From Kitasatospora paranensis (GTDB lineage: Bacteria; Actinomycetota; Actinomycetes; Streptomycetales; Streptomycetaceae), in assembly GCF_039544005.1 (NCBI RefSeq), contig NZ_BAABKV010000001.1, forward strand, positions 4,526,001 through 4,590,000: a stretch of DNA of 64,000 bases, written 5' to 3'. How positions within the stretch are numbered: position 1 is the first letter of the stretch; each line of letters starts with the position of its first letter. Both the position numbers and the translations under genes were made by a program. Below the pieces are notes generated by a model, which was given only the letters and a program-made list of their open reading frames with translations, made no database searches and was not told the origin of the DNA. Shown here piece after piece: positions 50,337-59,080 of the stretch.

Positions 50337-51254
50337 ATGGCCGTCATCACCATCGACCGGGTCTCCCGCTGGTTCGGCAACGTGGTCGCCGTCAACGACG
50401 TCTCGCTGCAGCTCGGCCCCGGGGTCACCGGCCTGCTCGGCCCGAACGGCGCCGGCAAGTCCACCCTCATCCACATGATGAGCGGCTTCCTGCCGCCGTC
50501 CGCGGGCGAGGTCGCGCTGGACGGCGTGCCGATCTGGCGCAACCAGGACGCGTACCGGGCGATCGGGCTCGTCCCCGAGCGGGAGTCGATGTACGACTAC
50601 CTGACGGGCTGGGAGTTCGTGCTCGCCAACGCCGAACTGCACGGTCTCGCGGACCCGGGCGCGGCCGCCCGGCGCGCGCTGGCCCTCGTCGAGATGGAGT
50701 ACGCCCAGGACCGGAAGACCGGCACCTATTCCAAGGGCATGAAGCAGCGGGTCAAGATGGCCTCCGCGCTCGTCCACGAACCCGCGGTGCTGCTGCTCGA
50801 CGAGCCGTTCAACGGCATGGACCCGCGCCAGCGGCTCCAGCTGATGGACCTGCTGCGCCGGTTCGGCGCCGAGGGCCGCACGGTGCTGTTCTCCTCCCAC
50901 ATCCTGGAGGAGGTCGAGCAGCTCGCCCGGCACATCGAGGTCGTGGTGGCCGGCCGGCACGCCGCGTCCGGCGACTTCCGCCGGATCCGCCGGCTGATGA
51001 CCGACCGCCCGCACCGCTACCTCGTCCGCTCCAGCGACGACCGGCAGCTCGCCGCCGCGCTGATCGCCGACGGCTCCACCGCCGGCATCGAGTTCGACGC
51101 GCGCGAGGGGGCCCTGCGCATCCAGGCGGTGCACTTCCAGGGCTTCACCACCCTGCTGCCCCGGGTCGCCCGGGACGCCGGGATCCGGCTCTACACGGTC
51201 TCCCCGGCCGACGAGTCGCTGGAGAGCGTCTTCTCCTACCTCGTCGCCTCCTGA
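50337..51254 (+). CDS. ABC transporter ATPase (pair 2)
   Basis: 305 residues. Walker A GPNGAGKST, signature YSKGMKQRVKMASAL and LLLDEPFNGMDPRQRLQLMD. A C-terminal ~90-residue regulatory domain ends VSPADESLESVFSYLVAS. It resembles the ATPase of pair 1 and follows the pair 1 permease by eight bases, so both transporters are probably co-transcribed. The transported compound is unknown. Confidence 0.93.
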   Translation: MAVITIDRVSRWFGNVVAVNDVSLQLGPGVTGLLGPNGAGKSTLIHMMSGFLPPSAGEVALDGVPIWRNQDAYRAIGLVPERESMYDYLTGWEFVLANAELHGLADPGAAARRALALVEMEYAQDRKTGTYSKGMKQRVKMASALVHEPAVLLLDEPFNGMDPRQRLQLMDLLRRFGAEGRTVLFSSHILEEVEQLARHIEVVVAGRHAASGDFRRIRRLMTDRPHRYLVRSSDDRQLAAALIADGSTAGIEFDAREGALRIQAVHFQGFTTLLPRVARDAGIRLYTVSPADESLESVFSYLVAS

Positions 51255-51328
51255 CCGACGCTGCACCCCGCGCCGGCACCGAGCCGGCGCCACCGCCCGC
51301 GCCACCGCCCCAAGGAAGGCCGAATCCC

Positions 51329-52045
51329 GTGAACCCGACCGTCGCCAGGCTGACCGTGCGCGGCCTGCTGGGGCGCCGCAGCGGCATCCTGCTGCTGGTC
51401 GTCCCCGTCCTGCTGGTGGCCATCGCCGCCATCGCCCGCGCCGTCTCCGACTCCCCGGACACGCTCCCCGCCCCCGTGCTCGGCCACCTCGGCGTCGGCA
51501 CCCTGCTGCCGATCCTGGCGCTGATCGTCGGGACGGGTGTGATCGCCACCGAGATCGAGGACGGCTCGATCGTCTACCTGCTGGCCAAGCCGCTGCCCCG
51601 GCACCGGATCGTCACCACCAAGCTGGCCGTCGCGGTCGGCGCGACCTGGCTGCTCGCGGCCGTGCCGACGTACGTCGCCGGACTGATCCTCTGCGGCACC
51701 CGTGACGGCGTCGCCCTCGGCTACGCCGTCGCCGCGCTGGTCTCCGGGGCCGCCTACAGCGCGCTGTTCCTGCTGCTCGGCGTGGTCACCAAGAACGCCG
51801 TGGTGGCCGGACTCGCCTACGCCCTGGTCTGGGAGAGCCTGGTCGGCAACTTCGTGCCGGGCGCCCGGACGCTGAGCATCCAGCAGTGGGGCCTCGCGGT
51901 GGCCAAGCCGCTCATCACCGACGGCTCCGTCAGCTCCGAGGTGTCCATGGCGACCGCGGTGCCGCTGCTGCTGGTGGTCGCCGTCGGGGCGACCGCCCTG
52001 GCCGCCGTCCGGCTCGGCGGGCTCACCCTCGCCGGCGAGGAGTGA
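51329..52045 (+). CDS. ABC-2-type permease (pair 2)
   Basis: 238 residues with six helices (GILLLVVPVLLVAIAAIARA; ILALIVGTGVIATEIEDGSI; AVGATWLLAAVPTYVAGLIL; VAALVSGAAYSALFLLLGVV; NAVVAGLAYALVWESLVGNF; a final MATAVPLLLVVAVGATALAA). AAGGAAGG precedes the GTG at 51329. It partners the preceding ATPase. Confidence 0.9.
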   Translation: MNPTVARLTVRGLLGRRSGILLLVVPVLLVAIAAIARAVSDSPDTLPAPVLGHLGVGTLLPILALIVGTGVIATEIEDGSIVYLLAKPLPRHRIVTTKLAVAVGATWLLAAVPTYVAGLILCGTRDGVALGYAVAALVSGAAYSALFLLLGVVTKNAVVAGLAYALVWESLVGNFVPGARTLSIQQWGLAVAKPLITDGSVSSEVSMATAVPLLLVVAVGATALAAVRLGGLTLAGEE

Positions 52046-52052
52046 GGCGGCC

Positions 52053-53294
52053 TCAGACCGTGCGGTCGCGGCCGGCGCCCCAGCCGGCCGCGGCGGCCAC
52101 CAGCGCCAGGACGAGCAGCAGCGCCAGCGGCAGCTGCCAGCCGCCGGTCAGCTGGCGCAGCGCACCGGCACCCACCGGCCCGGCGGCCGCCACCAGGTAG
52201 CCGACCGCCTGGGACATCCCGCTGAGCCGGGCCGCTCCGGCCGCGCTGTCGCTGCGCAGCACGATGAAGGCCAGTGCCAGCCCGAGCGAACCGCCCTGGG
52301 CGACCCCGAGGACGGCCGCCGCCGCCCACGCACCCGAGACCGGGGCGAGCAGCAGGACGGCGATGCCGGCCGCGTTCAGACCCGCCATCGCCACCGCGAG
52401 GGCCCGCTGCCGGGTCATCCGGCCGGCCATCAGCGGCACCAGGAACGCCCCGGCCACCTGGACGAGGTTCGAGAAGGCGAAGACCAGGCCGGCCTCGCCC
52501 CGGTCCATCCCGTGGTCGGCCAGGACGGTCGGCAGCCAGGCGACCAGGCTGTAGACCAGCAGCGACGAGATGCCCATGAAGGCGCTGATCTGCCAGGCCA
52601 GCGGCGAACGCCACGGGCTGCGGCCCGCGGGGGCGGCGGACACCGCGGCCGCGGGCGCCGCCGGGCCCGCCGGGCGGCGGGCCTGCAGCAGCTGGGGCAG
52701 CCAGGCCAGCGCGGCGACCAGCGCGAGCAGCGACCAGGAGCCCAGCGAGGCCCGCCAGCCGCCGCCGAGAGCCCGCTCCAGCGGGACCGAGACCCCGGCC
52801 GCGAGGGTCGCGCCGACCAGCATCGTGGTCGAGTAGACACCGGTCATCGCCGCCGCCCGCTCGGGGAACTCCCGCTTGACCAGGCTCGGCATCGAGACGT
52901 TCAGGACGGCGATGGCCACGCCGATCACCACGCAGCCCGCGTAGAGCGCGGCCGCGCCCGGCAGGACCCGCAGCAGCACCCCGGCCCCGAGGACGAGGAC
53001 CGCGCCCAGGACGACCCGCTCGGCGCCGAAGCGGCGGGTCAGCCGCGGGGTGAGCGGTGCGCCGACGCCCTGGAACAGCACCGGCACGGTGGTGATCAGG
53101 CCGCTCGCGGTGGCGGACAGGCCGAGGCTCCGCTGGATCTCGCCCACCATCGGGGAGATCGCGGCCAGGCAGGCCCGCATGTTCAGGGCGACCAGCAGGA
53201 TGCCGGCGAGCAGCAGCGCGGGGTGCGCGATCGCGGCGGTGCGGGTACGGACCACCGGGGTGGCAAGGGGCTGCGGGGCGCGGGTGACCGCCAT
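52053..53294 (-). CDS. CynX/NimT-family MFS transporter
   Basis: 413 residues, twelve helices. LNMRACLAAISPMVGEIQRS is the family-specific N-terminal block, and GMDRGEAGLVFAFSNLVQVA and QGGSLGLALAFIVLRSDSAA are typical CynX segments. Family members move cyanate, nitroimidazole-type or other small anions. The GntR-type regulator gene lies 64 bases upstream in the same direction, so the two likely form an operon under GntR control. Confidence 0.9.
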   Translation of the reverse strand: MAVTRAPQPLATPVVRTRTAAIAHPALLLAGILLVALNMRACLAAISPMVGEIQRSLGLSATASGLITTVPVLFQGVGAPLTPRLTRRFGAERVVLGAVLVLGAGVLLRVLPGAAALYAGCVVIGVAIAVLNVSMPSLVKREFPERAAAMTGVYSTTMLVGATLAAGVSVPLERALGGGWRASLGSWSLLALVAALAWLPQLLQARRPAGPAAPAAAVSAAPAGRSPWRSPLAWQISAFMGISSLLVYSLVAWLPTVLADHGMDRGEAGLVFAFSNLVQVAGAFLVPLMAGRMTRQRALAVAMAGLNAAGIAVLLLAPVSGAWAAAAVLGVAQGGSLGLALAFIVLRSDSAAGAARLSGMSQAVGYLVAAAGPVGAGALRQLTGGWQLPLALLLVLALVAAAAGWGAGRDRTV

Positions 53295-53358
53295 GGTGCG
53301 AAGGCTCTTTCCGGGAACGTGCGAAGGTCGGGGGCGGGGCGGGAGGAGGCGTACGCCG

Positions 53359-54090
53359 TCACTTCCGCGCCGCGATGGCGGCGAGCAACTGCTCCACGGC
53401 GGCCGTCGGCTCCGCGAGCAGCTCGCGACAGGCCGCCTCGGCGCGGTCCGGGTCGCCGCTCTCCACCGCGTCGACCAGGGCCTCGTGGGTGGCGAGGACG
53501 ACCTCGGGCATGTCGTGGTCGCCGAACGCGGCCCGCATCGCCTCCCGCACCGAGTCGCCGAAGTAGCGGTACAGCTCGGCCAGCGCGGGGTTGTGCGCGG
53601 CCTCCACCACGGCGGTGTGGAACTCCAGGTCGTGCTCGACCGTCGCCTCCCGGCCGGCCCGCTCGGGGTGGGCGGCCATGACGGCGGCCTCGCGGGCGAG
53701 GGCGGCCCGCATCCGGGCGATGTCCTCGGGGGTGTGCCGGACGGCGGCGAGCCGGGCGGCCTCCGCCTCCAGGGCGGCGCGCACCTCCAGCACGTCCCGG
53801 ACTCCGGAGTGCTGCACCCCGCGCAGGACGGCGGCCGGGTCGCTGGTGGAGCGGACGAACGTGCCCTCGCCCTGGCGGGTGACCAGCATGCCGGCGTGCA
53901 CCAGCACCCGGATCGCCTCGCGGACGGTGTTGCGGCCGACCCCCAGTCGCTCGGCGAGCTCGTGCTCGGTCGGGATCCGCTCACCGACCGGCCAGGCCCC
54001 GGCGCCGAGCCGGTCGCGCAACTGGGCGATGGTCTCGTCCACCAGGGAGCGGCGCCCTGCGGTGTGCAGACCGTCGGCACGGCCGGTCAT
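53359..54090 (-). CDS. GntR/FadR-subfamily transcriptional regulator
   Basis: 243 residues. The winged helix (IPTEHELAERLGVGRNTVRE) is GntR-type and the remaining FCD domain (VEHDLEFHTAVVEAAHNPAL) provides metal-ligand positions of the FadR subfamily. It probably represses itself and the MFS gene in response to an organic acid. A possible operator lies at 54130-54142 upstream of its ATG at 54090 (TTGTAGGATGAC on its strand). Confidence 0.92.
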   Translation of the reverse strand: MTGRADGLHTAGRRSLVDETIAQLRDRLGAGAWPVGERIPTEHELAERLGVGRNTVREAIRVLVHAGMLVTRQGEGTFVRSTSDPAAVLRGVQHSGVRDVLEVRAALEAEAARLAAVRHTPEDIARMRAALAREAAVMAAHPERAGREATVEHDLEFHTAVVEAAHNPALAELYRYFGDSVREAMRAAFGDHDMPEVVLATHEALVDAVESGDPDRAEAACRELLAEPTAAVEQLLAAIAARK

Positions 54091-54330
54091 GGCGGACTCC
54101 CTTCACAGGACGGATCGATCGCTTGCCCGGTCATCCTACAACTCTCCCGCAGACCTCCCCATCCGGCCCCTGCGATTCCTTGACTCTCTTGTTCGTTTGT
54201 GCAACCGGATGCCCGGGCCGTGACTCTTGAATGATGCCTTTATATGCTCCGCAGAAGCTCACGCGTCTGTCCTGCACAGGGTGCGTTGTCGGGGCTCGTG
54301 TGATGGCTGGTGCCGGTGGAGGGTGTACGT

Positions 54331-56088
54331 ATGTCAGGCCGAAGGGCGGGTGCGTCGGAGAACGACGCCGGCTGGTGGCGCGACGACGCCCCCCACCAGG
54401 ACGAGTACGACCGGGATGCTCCGTATCGGGACGACGCCCCGCGCCGGCCGTACCGTGAGGACGCCCTGCCGGGGCCCCGCCGCGGGGCCGCGCAGGAGCA
54501 GCCGCCGGTTCCGCGGCAGGGCGGCCGTGCCGAGATGCGCCGGGCCCAGCAGGGCCGCGGCGGTGACGACCAGCCGGGCGGCCGCGCGGACGCGCGGCGT
54601 GCCCGCAAGAAACCCCGCAGCAAGAAGAAGATCGTCGTCTGGGTCGCGGTCACCACGCTCGGCCTGGTCACCGCGGCCGGTGGCGCCGTCTACCTGAAGC
54701 TCAGCGGCAACATCAAGTCCTTCGACGGCGACGCCCTCAGCAAGGACCGGCCGGCCGCGGCCGCCCCCGACGCCAACGGCCACACCCCGGTCAACATCCT
54801 GCTCATCGGCTCGGACTCGCGCAGCGGCGACAACAAGGACCTGGGCGGCGGCCAGGACGGCGGCGCCCGCTCGGACACCACGATCCTGCTGCACGTCTAC
54901 GCCGACCACAAGCACGCCGTCGGCGTCTCCTTCCCCCGCGACGCCCTGGTGGACGTCCCCAAGTGCAAGCTGCCCAACGGGTCGTGGACGAAGCCGCAGA
55001 CCGGGGTCATGTTCAACAGCGCCTTCTCCGTCGGCAACACCGACGAGGGCAACCCCGCGTGCACCCAGAACACCGTGGAGGCGCTGACGAACATCCGCGT
55101 CGACCACACCATGGTGGTCAACTTCGAGGGCTTCGCCGCGATGACCAGCGCGGTCGGCGGCGTCAACGTCTGCCTCCCGAACGCGATCTACGAGAAGGAC
55201 CTCAACCCCAACCTGGCCAAGAAGGGCAAGCTGCTCTACCCCAAGGGCCAGCAGAAGGTGGAGGGCCAGGCCGCCCTCGACTACGTCCGGCTCCGGCACG
55301 GCATCGGCGACGGCTCCGACATCGGCCGGATGAAGCGCCAGCAGGCGTTCCTCTCCTCGCTCATCACCAGCATCAAGACCAACGGCATGAGCCCGACCAA
55401 CCTGCTGCCGCTCGCCGACGCCGCCACCAAGTCGATGACCGTCGACCCGGGGCTGAACTCGCCGACGAAGCTGATCTCCTTCGGCATGGGGCTGAAGGAC
55501 ATCGACCTGCACAACATCAAGTTCCTCACCACGCCGTGGAAGTTCGCCGGCGAGCGGGTCGCGCTGCTGCACCCCGACGTCGACCAGCTCTGGCAGGCGC
55601 TCAAGGCCGACCGGACGCTCGACGGCCAGGATGCCAGCGCCTCGGCGGGGGCCAGTGCCGCGCCCAGCGGCGACGCGAGCGCCTCCGCGGCGCCCACCCC
55701 GGCCGCCGTCAGCGGTACGGGCATCAAGGTCGGCGTCTACAACGGCACGGTGACCGCGGGCCTCGGCACCAAGGCGGCGGCCGCGCTGACCGCCTCCGAC
55801 TTCACCGTGACCGCCAAGACCAACGCGTCCTCGCAGGACCACGCCACCACGCTCGTGCAGTACGGGCCCGGCCAGAAGGCCGACGCGGAGCAGGTCGCCA
55901 AGCTCTTCCCCGGGTCGACCCTGCAGTCCTCGACCAGGGCCGGCATCAGCCTGGTTCTCGGCAAGGACTACGCCGCCGGGACGGTCGGCGCGGCGTCCGC
56001 GGTGCCGTCCGGCCCGCTGCCGACCAGCGTCGCCGCCGGGGCCCGCTCGGCCGACGACGACCCCTGCTCCAACGTCTCCTACGGCTGA
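54331..56088 (+). CDS. LCP (LytR-CpsA-Psr) family cell-wall glycopolymer ligase
   Basis: 585 residues. A basic, Arg/Asp-rich N-terminal tail, a membrane helix (KIVVWVAVTTLGLVTAAGGA), an LCP catalytic domain (ILLIGSDSRSGDNKDLGG; DTTILLHVYADHKHAVGVSF with PRD; FEGFAAMTSAVGGVNVCLPN; LDYVRLRHGIGDGSDIGRMK), then a Ser/Ala linker and a LytR C-terminal domain (about 470-550). LCP enzymes attach wall polymers to peptidoglycan outside the cell. GGAGGG seven bases before the ATG at 54331 supports the start. Confidence 0.95.
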   Translation: MSGRRAGASENDAGWWRDDAPHQDEYDRDAPYRDDAPRRPYREDALPGPRRGAAQEQPPVPRQGGRAEMRRAQQGRGGDDQPGGRADARRARKKPRSKKKIVVWVAVTTLGLVTAAGGAVYLKLSGNIKSFDGDALSKDRPAAAAPDANGHTPVNILLIGSDSRSGDNKDLGGGQDGGARSDTTILLHVYADHKHAVGVSFPRDALVDVPKCKLPNGSWTKPQTGVMFNSAFSVGNTDEGNPACTQNTVEALTNIRVDHTMVVNFEGFAAMTSAVGGVNVCLPNAIYEKDLNPNLAKKGKLLYPKGQQKVEGQAALDYVRLRHGIGDGSDIGRMKRQQAFLSSLITSIKTNGMSPTNLLPLADAATKSMTVDPGLNSPTKLISFGMGLKDIDLHNIKFLTTPWKFAGERVALLHPDVDQLWQALKADRTLDGQDASASAGASAAPSGDASASAAPTPAAVSGTGIKVGVYNGTVTAGLGTKAAAALTASDFTVTAKTNASSQDHATTLVQYGPGQKADAEQVAKLFPGSTLQSSTRAGISLVLGKDYAAGTVGAASAVPSGPLPTSVAAGARSADDDPCSNVSYG

Positions 56089-56104
56089 CCGGCCGCGCCC
56101 GGCC

Positions 56105-56127
56105 CGGGCCCGGTGCACCCGGGCCCG
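56105..56127. terminator. Hairpin between convergent LCP and HAD genes
   Basis: CGGGCCCGG (56105-56113) and CCGGGCCCG (56119-56127) are perfect arms with a 5-base loop, in the 87-base gap between convergent genes. Confidence 0.7.
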
Positions 56128-56175
56128 CGGCGGGGCCGTACGGGCGCGCCCGGCGCCCGGCGGCCCGGCAGGCGC

Positions 56176-57021
56176 TCAGCGCAGGCCGAAGACCCGTTCC
56201 AGCACGAGGGCCACGCCGTCCGCGTCGTTGCCCGCGGTCACCTCGTCGGCGACCGTGCGCAGCTGCTCGTGGGCCCCGCCCATGGCGACGCCGTACGCCG
56301 CCCAGGAGAACATCGGGATGTCGTTCGGCATGTCGCCGAAGGCGATGGTCTGGGCACCCTTCACGCCGAGCCGCAGCGCCGCCACGGCCAGCCCGGTGGC
56401 CTTCGACAGGCCCGGGGGCAGCAGCTCCACCACACCCGGCCCGGCCATCACCACGCCGACCAGGTCCCCGGCCAGCCGGCGGGCCGCGTCGGCCAGCTCG
56501 TCGTCGCCGAGCTCCGGGTGCTGGATGTAGAGCTTGGCGACCGGGTTCGCCAGCAGCTCCCCGGCGGCGGCCCACTCGACCGGCAGTTCAGTGCCGATCC
56601 GCAGCCGGAAGCCGGGCGCGGCCAGCACCCGACCGTCCAGGCCGTCCTCGTTGGCGGCCACCAGCAGCGGCCCGACCTCCGCCTCGATCTTGGCCAGGGC
56701 CACGGCGGCCAGCCGGCGGTCCAGGGTGAGCGAGGTGAGCAGCCGGTGCGCACCGGCGTCGTACACCTGGGCGCCCTGGCCGCAGACCGCTATGCCGGTG
56801 TAGCCGATCTCGTCGAACACCGGCCGGGCCCAGGCGGCGGAGCGCCCGGTGACGATGATGTGCTGTGCCCCGGCGGCGACCACGCCCGCCAGCGCCTCGC
56901 GAGTCCGGTCGGAGACCGTCTCGGCGGGGGTGAGCAGGGTGCCGTCGAGGTCGGTGGCGACCAGCCGGTAGGGCAGGTCGCCACCGGGGGAGACGACGGG
57001 GCGGTGGCCGGTGGAGGTCAT
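56176..57021 (-). CDS. HAD-superfamily Cof-type phosphatase
   Basis: 281 residues. LVATDLDGTLLTP, HIIVTGRSAAWAR and TIAFGDMPNDIPMFSWA are the three HAD motifs; a large Cof-type cap lies between. It is a distant relative of the protein at 33661. It follows serS by 46 bases in the same direction, a link I recall in other streptomycetes, so it may share the serS transcript. Substrate unknown. Confidence 0.9.
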   Translation of the reverse strand: MTSTGHRPVVSPGGDLPYRLVATDLDGTLLTPAETVSDRTREALAGVVAAGAQHIIVTGRSAAWARPVFDEIGYTGIAVCGQGAQVYDAGAHRLLTSLTLDRRLAAVALAKIEAEVGPLLVAANEDGLDGRVLAAPGFRLRIGTELPVEWAAAGELLANPVAKLYIQHPELGDDELADAARRLAGDLVGVVMAGPGVVELLPPGLSKATGLAVAALRLGVKGAQTIAFGDMPNDIPMFSWAAYGVAMGGAHEQLRTVADEVTAGNDADGVALVLERVFGLR

Positions 57022-57067
57022 GGTCCCTGTGTCTCCGGGAGTGTCGGTCAGGTACGGGCGGGCGCGG

Positions 57068-58345
57068 TCACTTGCGGACGGGCTCGATCACTTCGCGGCC
57101 GCCGAGGAAGGGCCGCAGCGCCTGGGGCACCACGACCGAGCCGTCGGCCTGCTGGTGGTTCTCCAGGATCGCCACGATGGTGCGCGGGACGGCGACGAGG
57201 GTGCCGTTCAGCGTGGCCAGCGGGCGCACCTTGCCGTCCTCGCGGACCCGGATGGAGAGCCGCCGCGACTGGTACTCGGTGGTGTTGGAGGTCGACGTGA
57301 CCTCGCGGTACTTGCCCTGGGTGGGGATCCACGCCTCGATGTCGAACTTGCGCGCGGCCGACGAGCCGAGGTCGCCGGAGGCGACGTCGATCACCCGGTA
57401 CGGCAGCTCCAGCGCGTTGAGGAAGTCCTTCTCCCACTGGAGCAGGCGGCGGTGCTCCGCCTCGGCCTCCTCCGGGGTGGTGTAGACGAACATCTCCACC
57501 TTCTCGAACTGGTGGACGCGGATGATGCCGCGGGTGTCCTTGCCGTAGGTGCCCGCCTCACGGCGGAAGCAGGACGAGAAGCCGGCGTAGCGCAGCGGCA
57601 GCTGGCCCGCGTCGAGGATCTCGTCCATGTGGTAGGCCGCGAGCGGGACCTCGCTGGTGCCGACGAGGTACTTGTCCTCCTCGGCGAGGTAGTACACGTT
57701 CTCGGCGGCCTGGCCGAGGAAGCCGGTGCCGTCCATGGCGGCCGGCCGGACCAGCGCGGGGGTGATCATCGCGGTGAAGCCGGCGGCGGTGGCCTGCGCC
57801 ATCGCCATGTTGACCAGGGCGAGCTCCAGCAGCGCGCCGACGCCGGTCAGGTAGTAGGAGCGGGCGCCGGCGACCTTGGCGCCGCGCTCGGTGTCGATCG
57901 CGCCGAGGAGCTGGCCGAGCTCCACGTGGTCGCGGGGCTCGAATCCCTCGGCGGCGAAGTCGCGCGGGGTGCCGATCTCCTCGAGGGTGACGAAGTCCTC
58001 CTCGCCGCCCACCGGCGCGGCCGGGTCGATCAGGTTGGCGAGCGAGCGGAGCAGGCGGTCGGCCTCGTCCTTCGCCTCGTTCTGCTCGGCGTCGGCGGCC
58101 TTGACCTCGGCGGCGAGTTCCTTGGTGCGCTGGAGCAGCGCGGTCTTCTCGTCGCCCTGGGCCTTGGCGACCTGCTTGCCGAGCAGCTTCTGCTCGTTGC
58201 GCAGCTCGTCGAAGCGACTGCCCGAGGACCGGCGCCGTTCGTCGGCGGAGAGGAGGGCGTCGACGACGTCGACGTCCTCACCACGGACGCGCTGCGAGGC
58301 GCGTACTCGGTCGGGGTCCTCACGGAGCAGGCGAAGGTCAATCAC
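57068..58345 (-). CDS. serS: Seryl-tRNA synthetase
   Basis: 425 residues. The N-terminal coiled-coil arm (SRFDELRNEQKLLGKQVAKA ... AAEVKAADAEQNEAKDEADR) precedes the class II core: LVGTSEVPLAAYHMDEIL, FSSCFRREAGTYGKDTRGII (motif 2) and TLNGTLVAVPRTIVAILENH (motif 3). It charges tRNA-Ser and tRNA-Sec-type substrates. The start is a GTG at 58345. The long non-coding block with DnaA boxes lies directly upstream. Confidence 0.97.
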   Translation of the reverse strand: MIDLRLLREDPDRVRASQRVRGEDVDVVDALLSADERRRSSGSRFDELRNEQKLLGKQVAKAQGDEKTALLQRTKELAAEVKAADAEQNEAKDEADRLLRSLANLIDPAAPVGGEEDFVTLEEIGTPRDFAAEGFEPRDHVELGQLLGAIDTERGAKVAGARSYYLTGVGALLELALVNMAMAQATAAGFTAMITPALVRPAAMDGTGFLGQAAENVYYLAEEDKYLVGTSEVPLAAYHMDEILDAGQLPLRYAGFSSCFRREAGTYGKDTRGIIRVHQFEKVEMFVYTTPEEAEAEHRRLLQWEKDFLNALELPYRVIDVASGDLGSSAARKFDIEAWIPTQGKYREVTSTSNTTEYQSRRLSIRVREDGKVRPLATLNGTLVAVPRTIVAILENHQQADGSVVVPQALRPFLGGREVIEPVRK

Positions 58346-58705
58346 GGGGCCAGCCTACCGGTGAGCGGGCCCCGGGCCGGAACGGGTTTACCCCGGCTTT
58401 CCCGCGCGTCGGAAGTCCTGACGGACCGTCGGATTTCGCCGCCGATTCACCGGCTTTCACCGCTTCGGCAATGTCCGTCGGATATGTCGCCGGCTGTCCG
58501 GGATTCTGCGATCCTGTCCCGGGCCACCGGCCGGGGGCGGCAGGTCAGGGGCTGGGGAGAGGTGCGGCGCCCCTGGGGATAACCCGGCCGAACCTGTGGA
58601 TAACTCCTGTGGGGATCCGGCGCGGGGGCGTTTGTCCACAGGGCCCCGGACGATCCTGTGGATGACGGGAAAGCGCGGGGCGGCTGTCCGGGCCGCCGGG
58701 GAATT

Positions 58706-58720
58706 GAGGTTTCAAACCTC
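58706..58720. repeat. Palindrome between the DnaA-box groups
   Basis: GAGGTTT and AAACCTC flank a central C. It is a perfect dyad in an AT-richer pocket, placed in the 211 bases between the two groups of DnaA boxes. Binding protein unknown. Confidence 0.6.
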
Positions 58721-58769
58721 GATTTGCCTGCCCGGGTGAGGGAATTCGCCCGCTCGGACGGGTGATTTG

Positions 58770-58842
58770 CTGGCAGAGGGGTGACTCTGGTGCGATTAGT
58801 CTGCTCTGCGACCCGGAGTGATGATCTGACCGGCTCTGCCAG
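58770..58842. repeat. 9-bp inverted repeat upstream of serS
   Basis: CTGGCAGAG (58770-58778) and CTCTGCCAG (58834-58842) are perfect arms separated by 55 bases. They lie beside the second DnaA-box group and may form an RNA stem or a looped operator. No T-box motif is present near serS. Confidence 0.45.
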
Positions 58843-59080
58843 TGGCTATACCGTTTTGTCGACTCCAGCCCGCCCCTGTGGATAACTCTCCGTAGGGAGC
58901 GTCCTGTGGATACGGCACCGGCCTGTGGATGAGCGGCCGTCCGGCCGGTCCGCGGCGCGCGGGCGCGCCGCCCCCGGCCGCCGTCGACGGGCGGCCGGGG
59001 GTGCGGCGGGGAGGGCCGGAGGGGTGAATCCTCCGGCGTGTCGAAAAATCTCCGAAGTCGACCGAAAGTGATCGGTCGGC

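Larger units (their letters stand above)
58346..59080. other. 735-bp non-coding block with a cluster of DnaA boxes
   Basis: No convincing gene lies between the serS start and the pheA stop. On the plus strand the block has TGTGGATAA (58595-58603 and 58877-58885), TTGTCCACA (58632-58640), TGTGGATGA (58657-58665 and 58924-58932) and TGTGGATAC (58905-58913), plus a one-mismatch TGGGGATAA at 58574-58582. These match the DnaA box TTATCCACA / TTGTCCACA on either strand. They form two groups, 58574-58665 and 58877-58932, with a palindrome and an inverted repeat between. In S. coelicolor a DnaA-box cluster (D78) near oriC titrates DnaA and lowers initiation. This could be its counterpart. Confidence 0.75.

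Noticed and set aside
58346..58860. Possible T-box leader or tRNA gene upstream of serS
   Set aside because: No T-box core motif and no cloverleaf pairing were found in the block; the inverted repeat is reported only as structure.
58574..58932. oriC
   Set aside because: DnaA boxes are present but dnaA and dnaN are not beside it and there are fewer boxes than the roughly twenty of a streptomycete oriC.
58846..59080. Extended reading frame of pheA into the DnaA-box block
   Set aside because: Results from the one-base deletion at 59174-59178. The repaired frame ends at 59081 in a normal PheA C-terminus.
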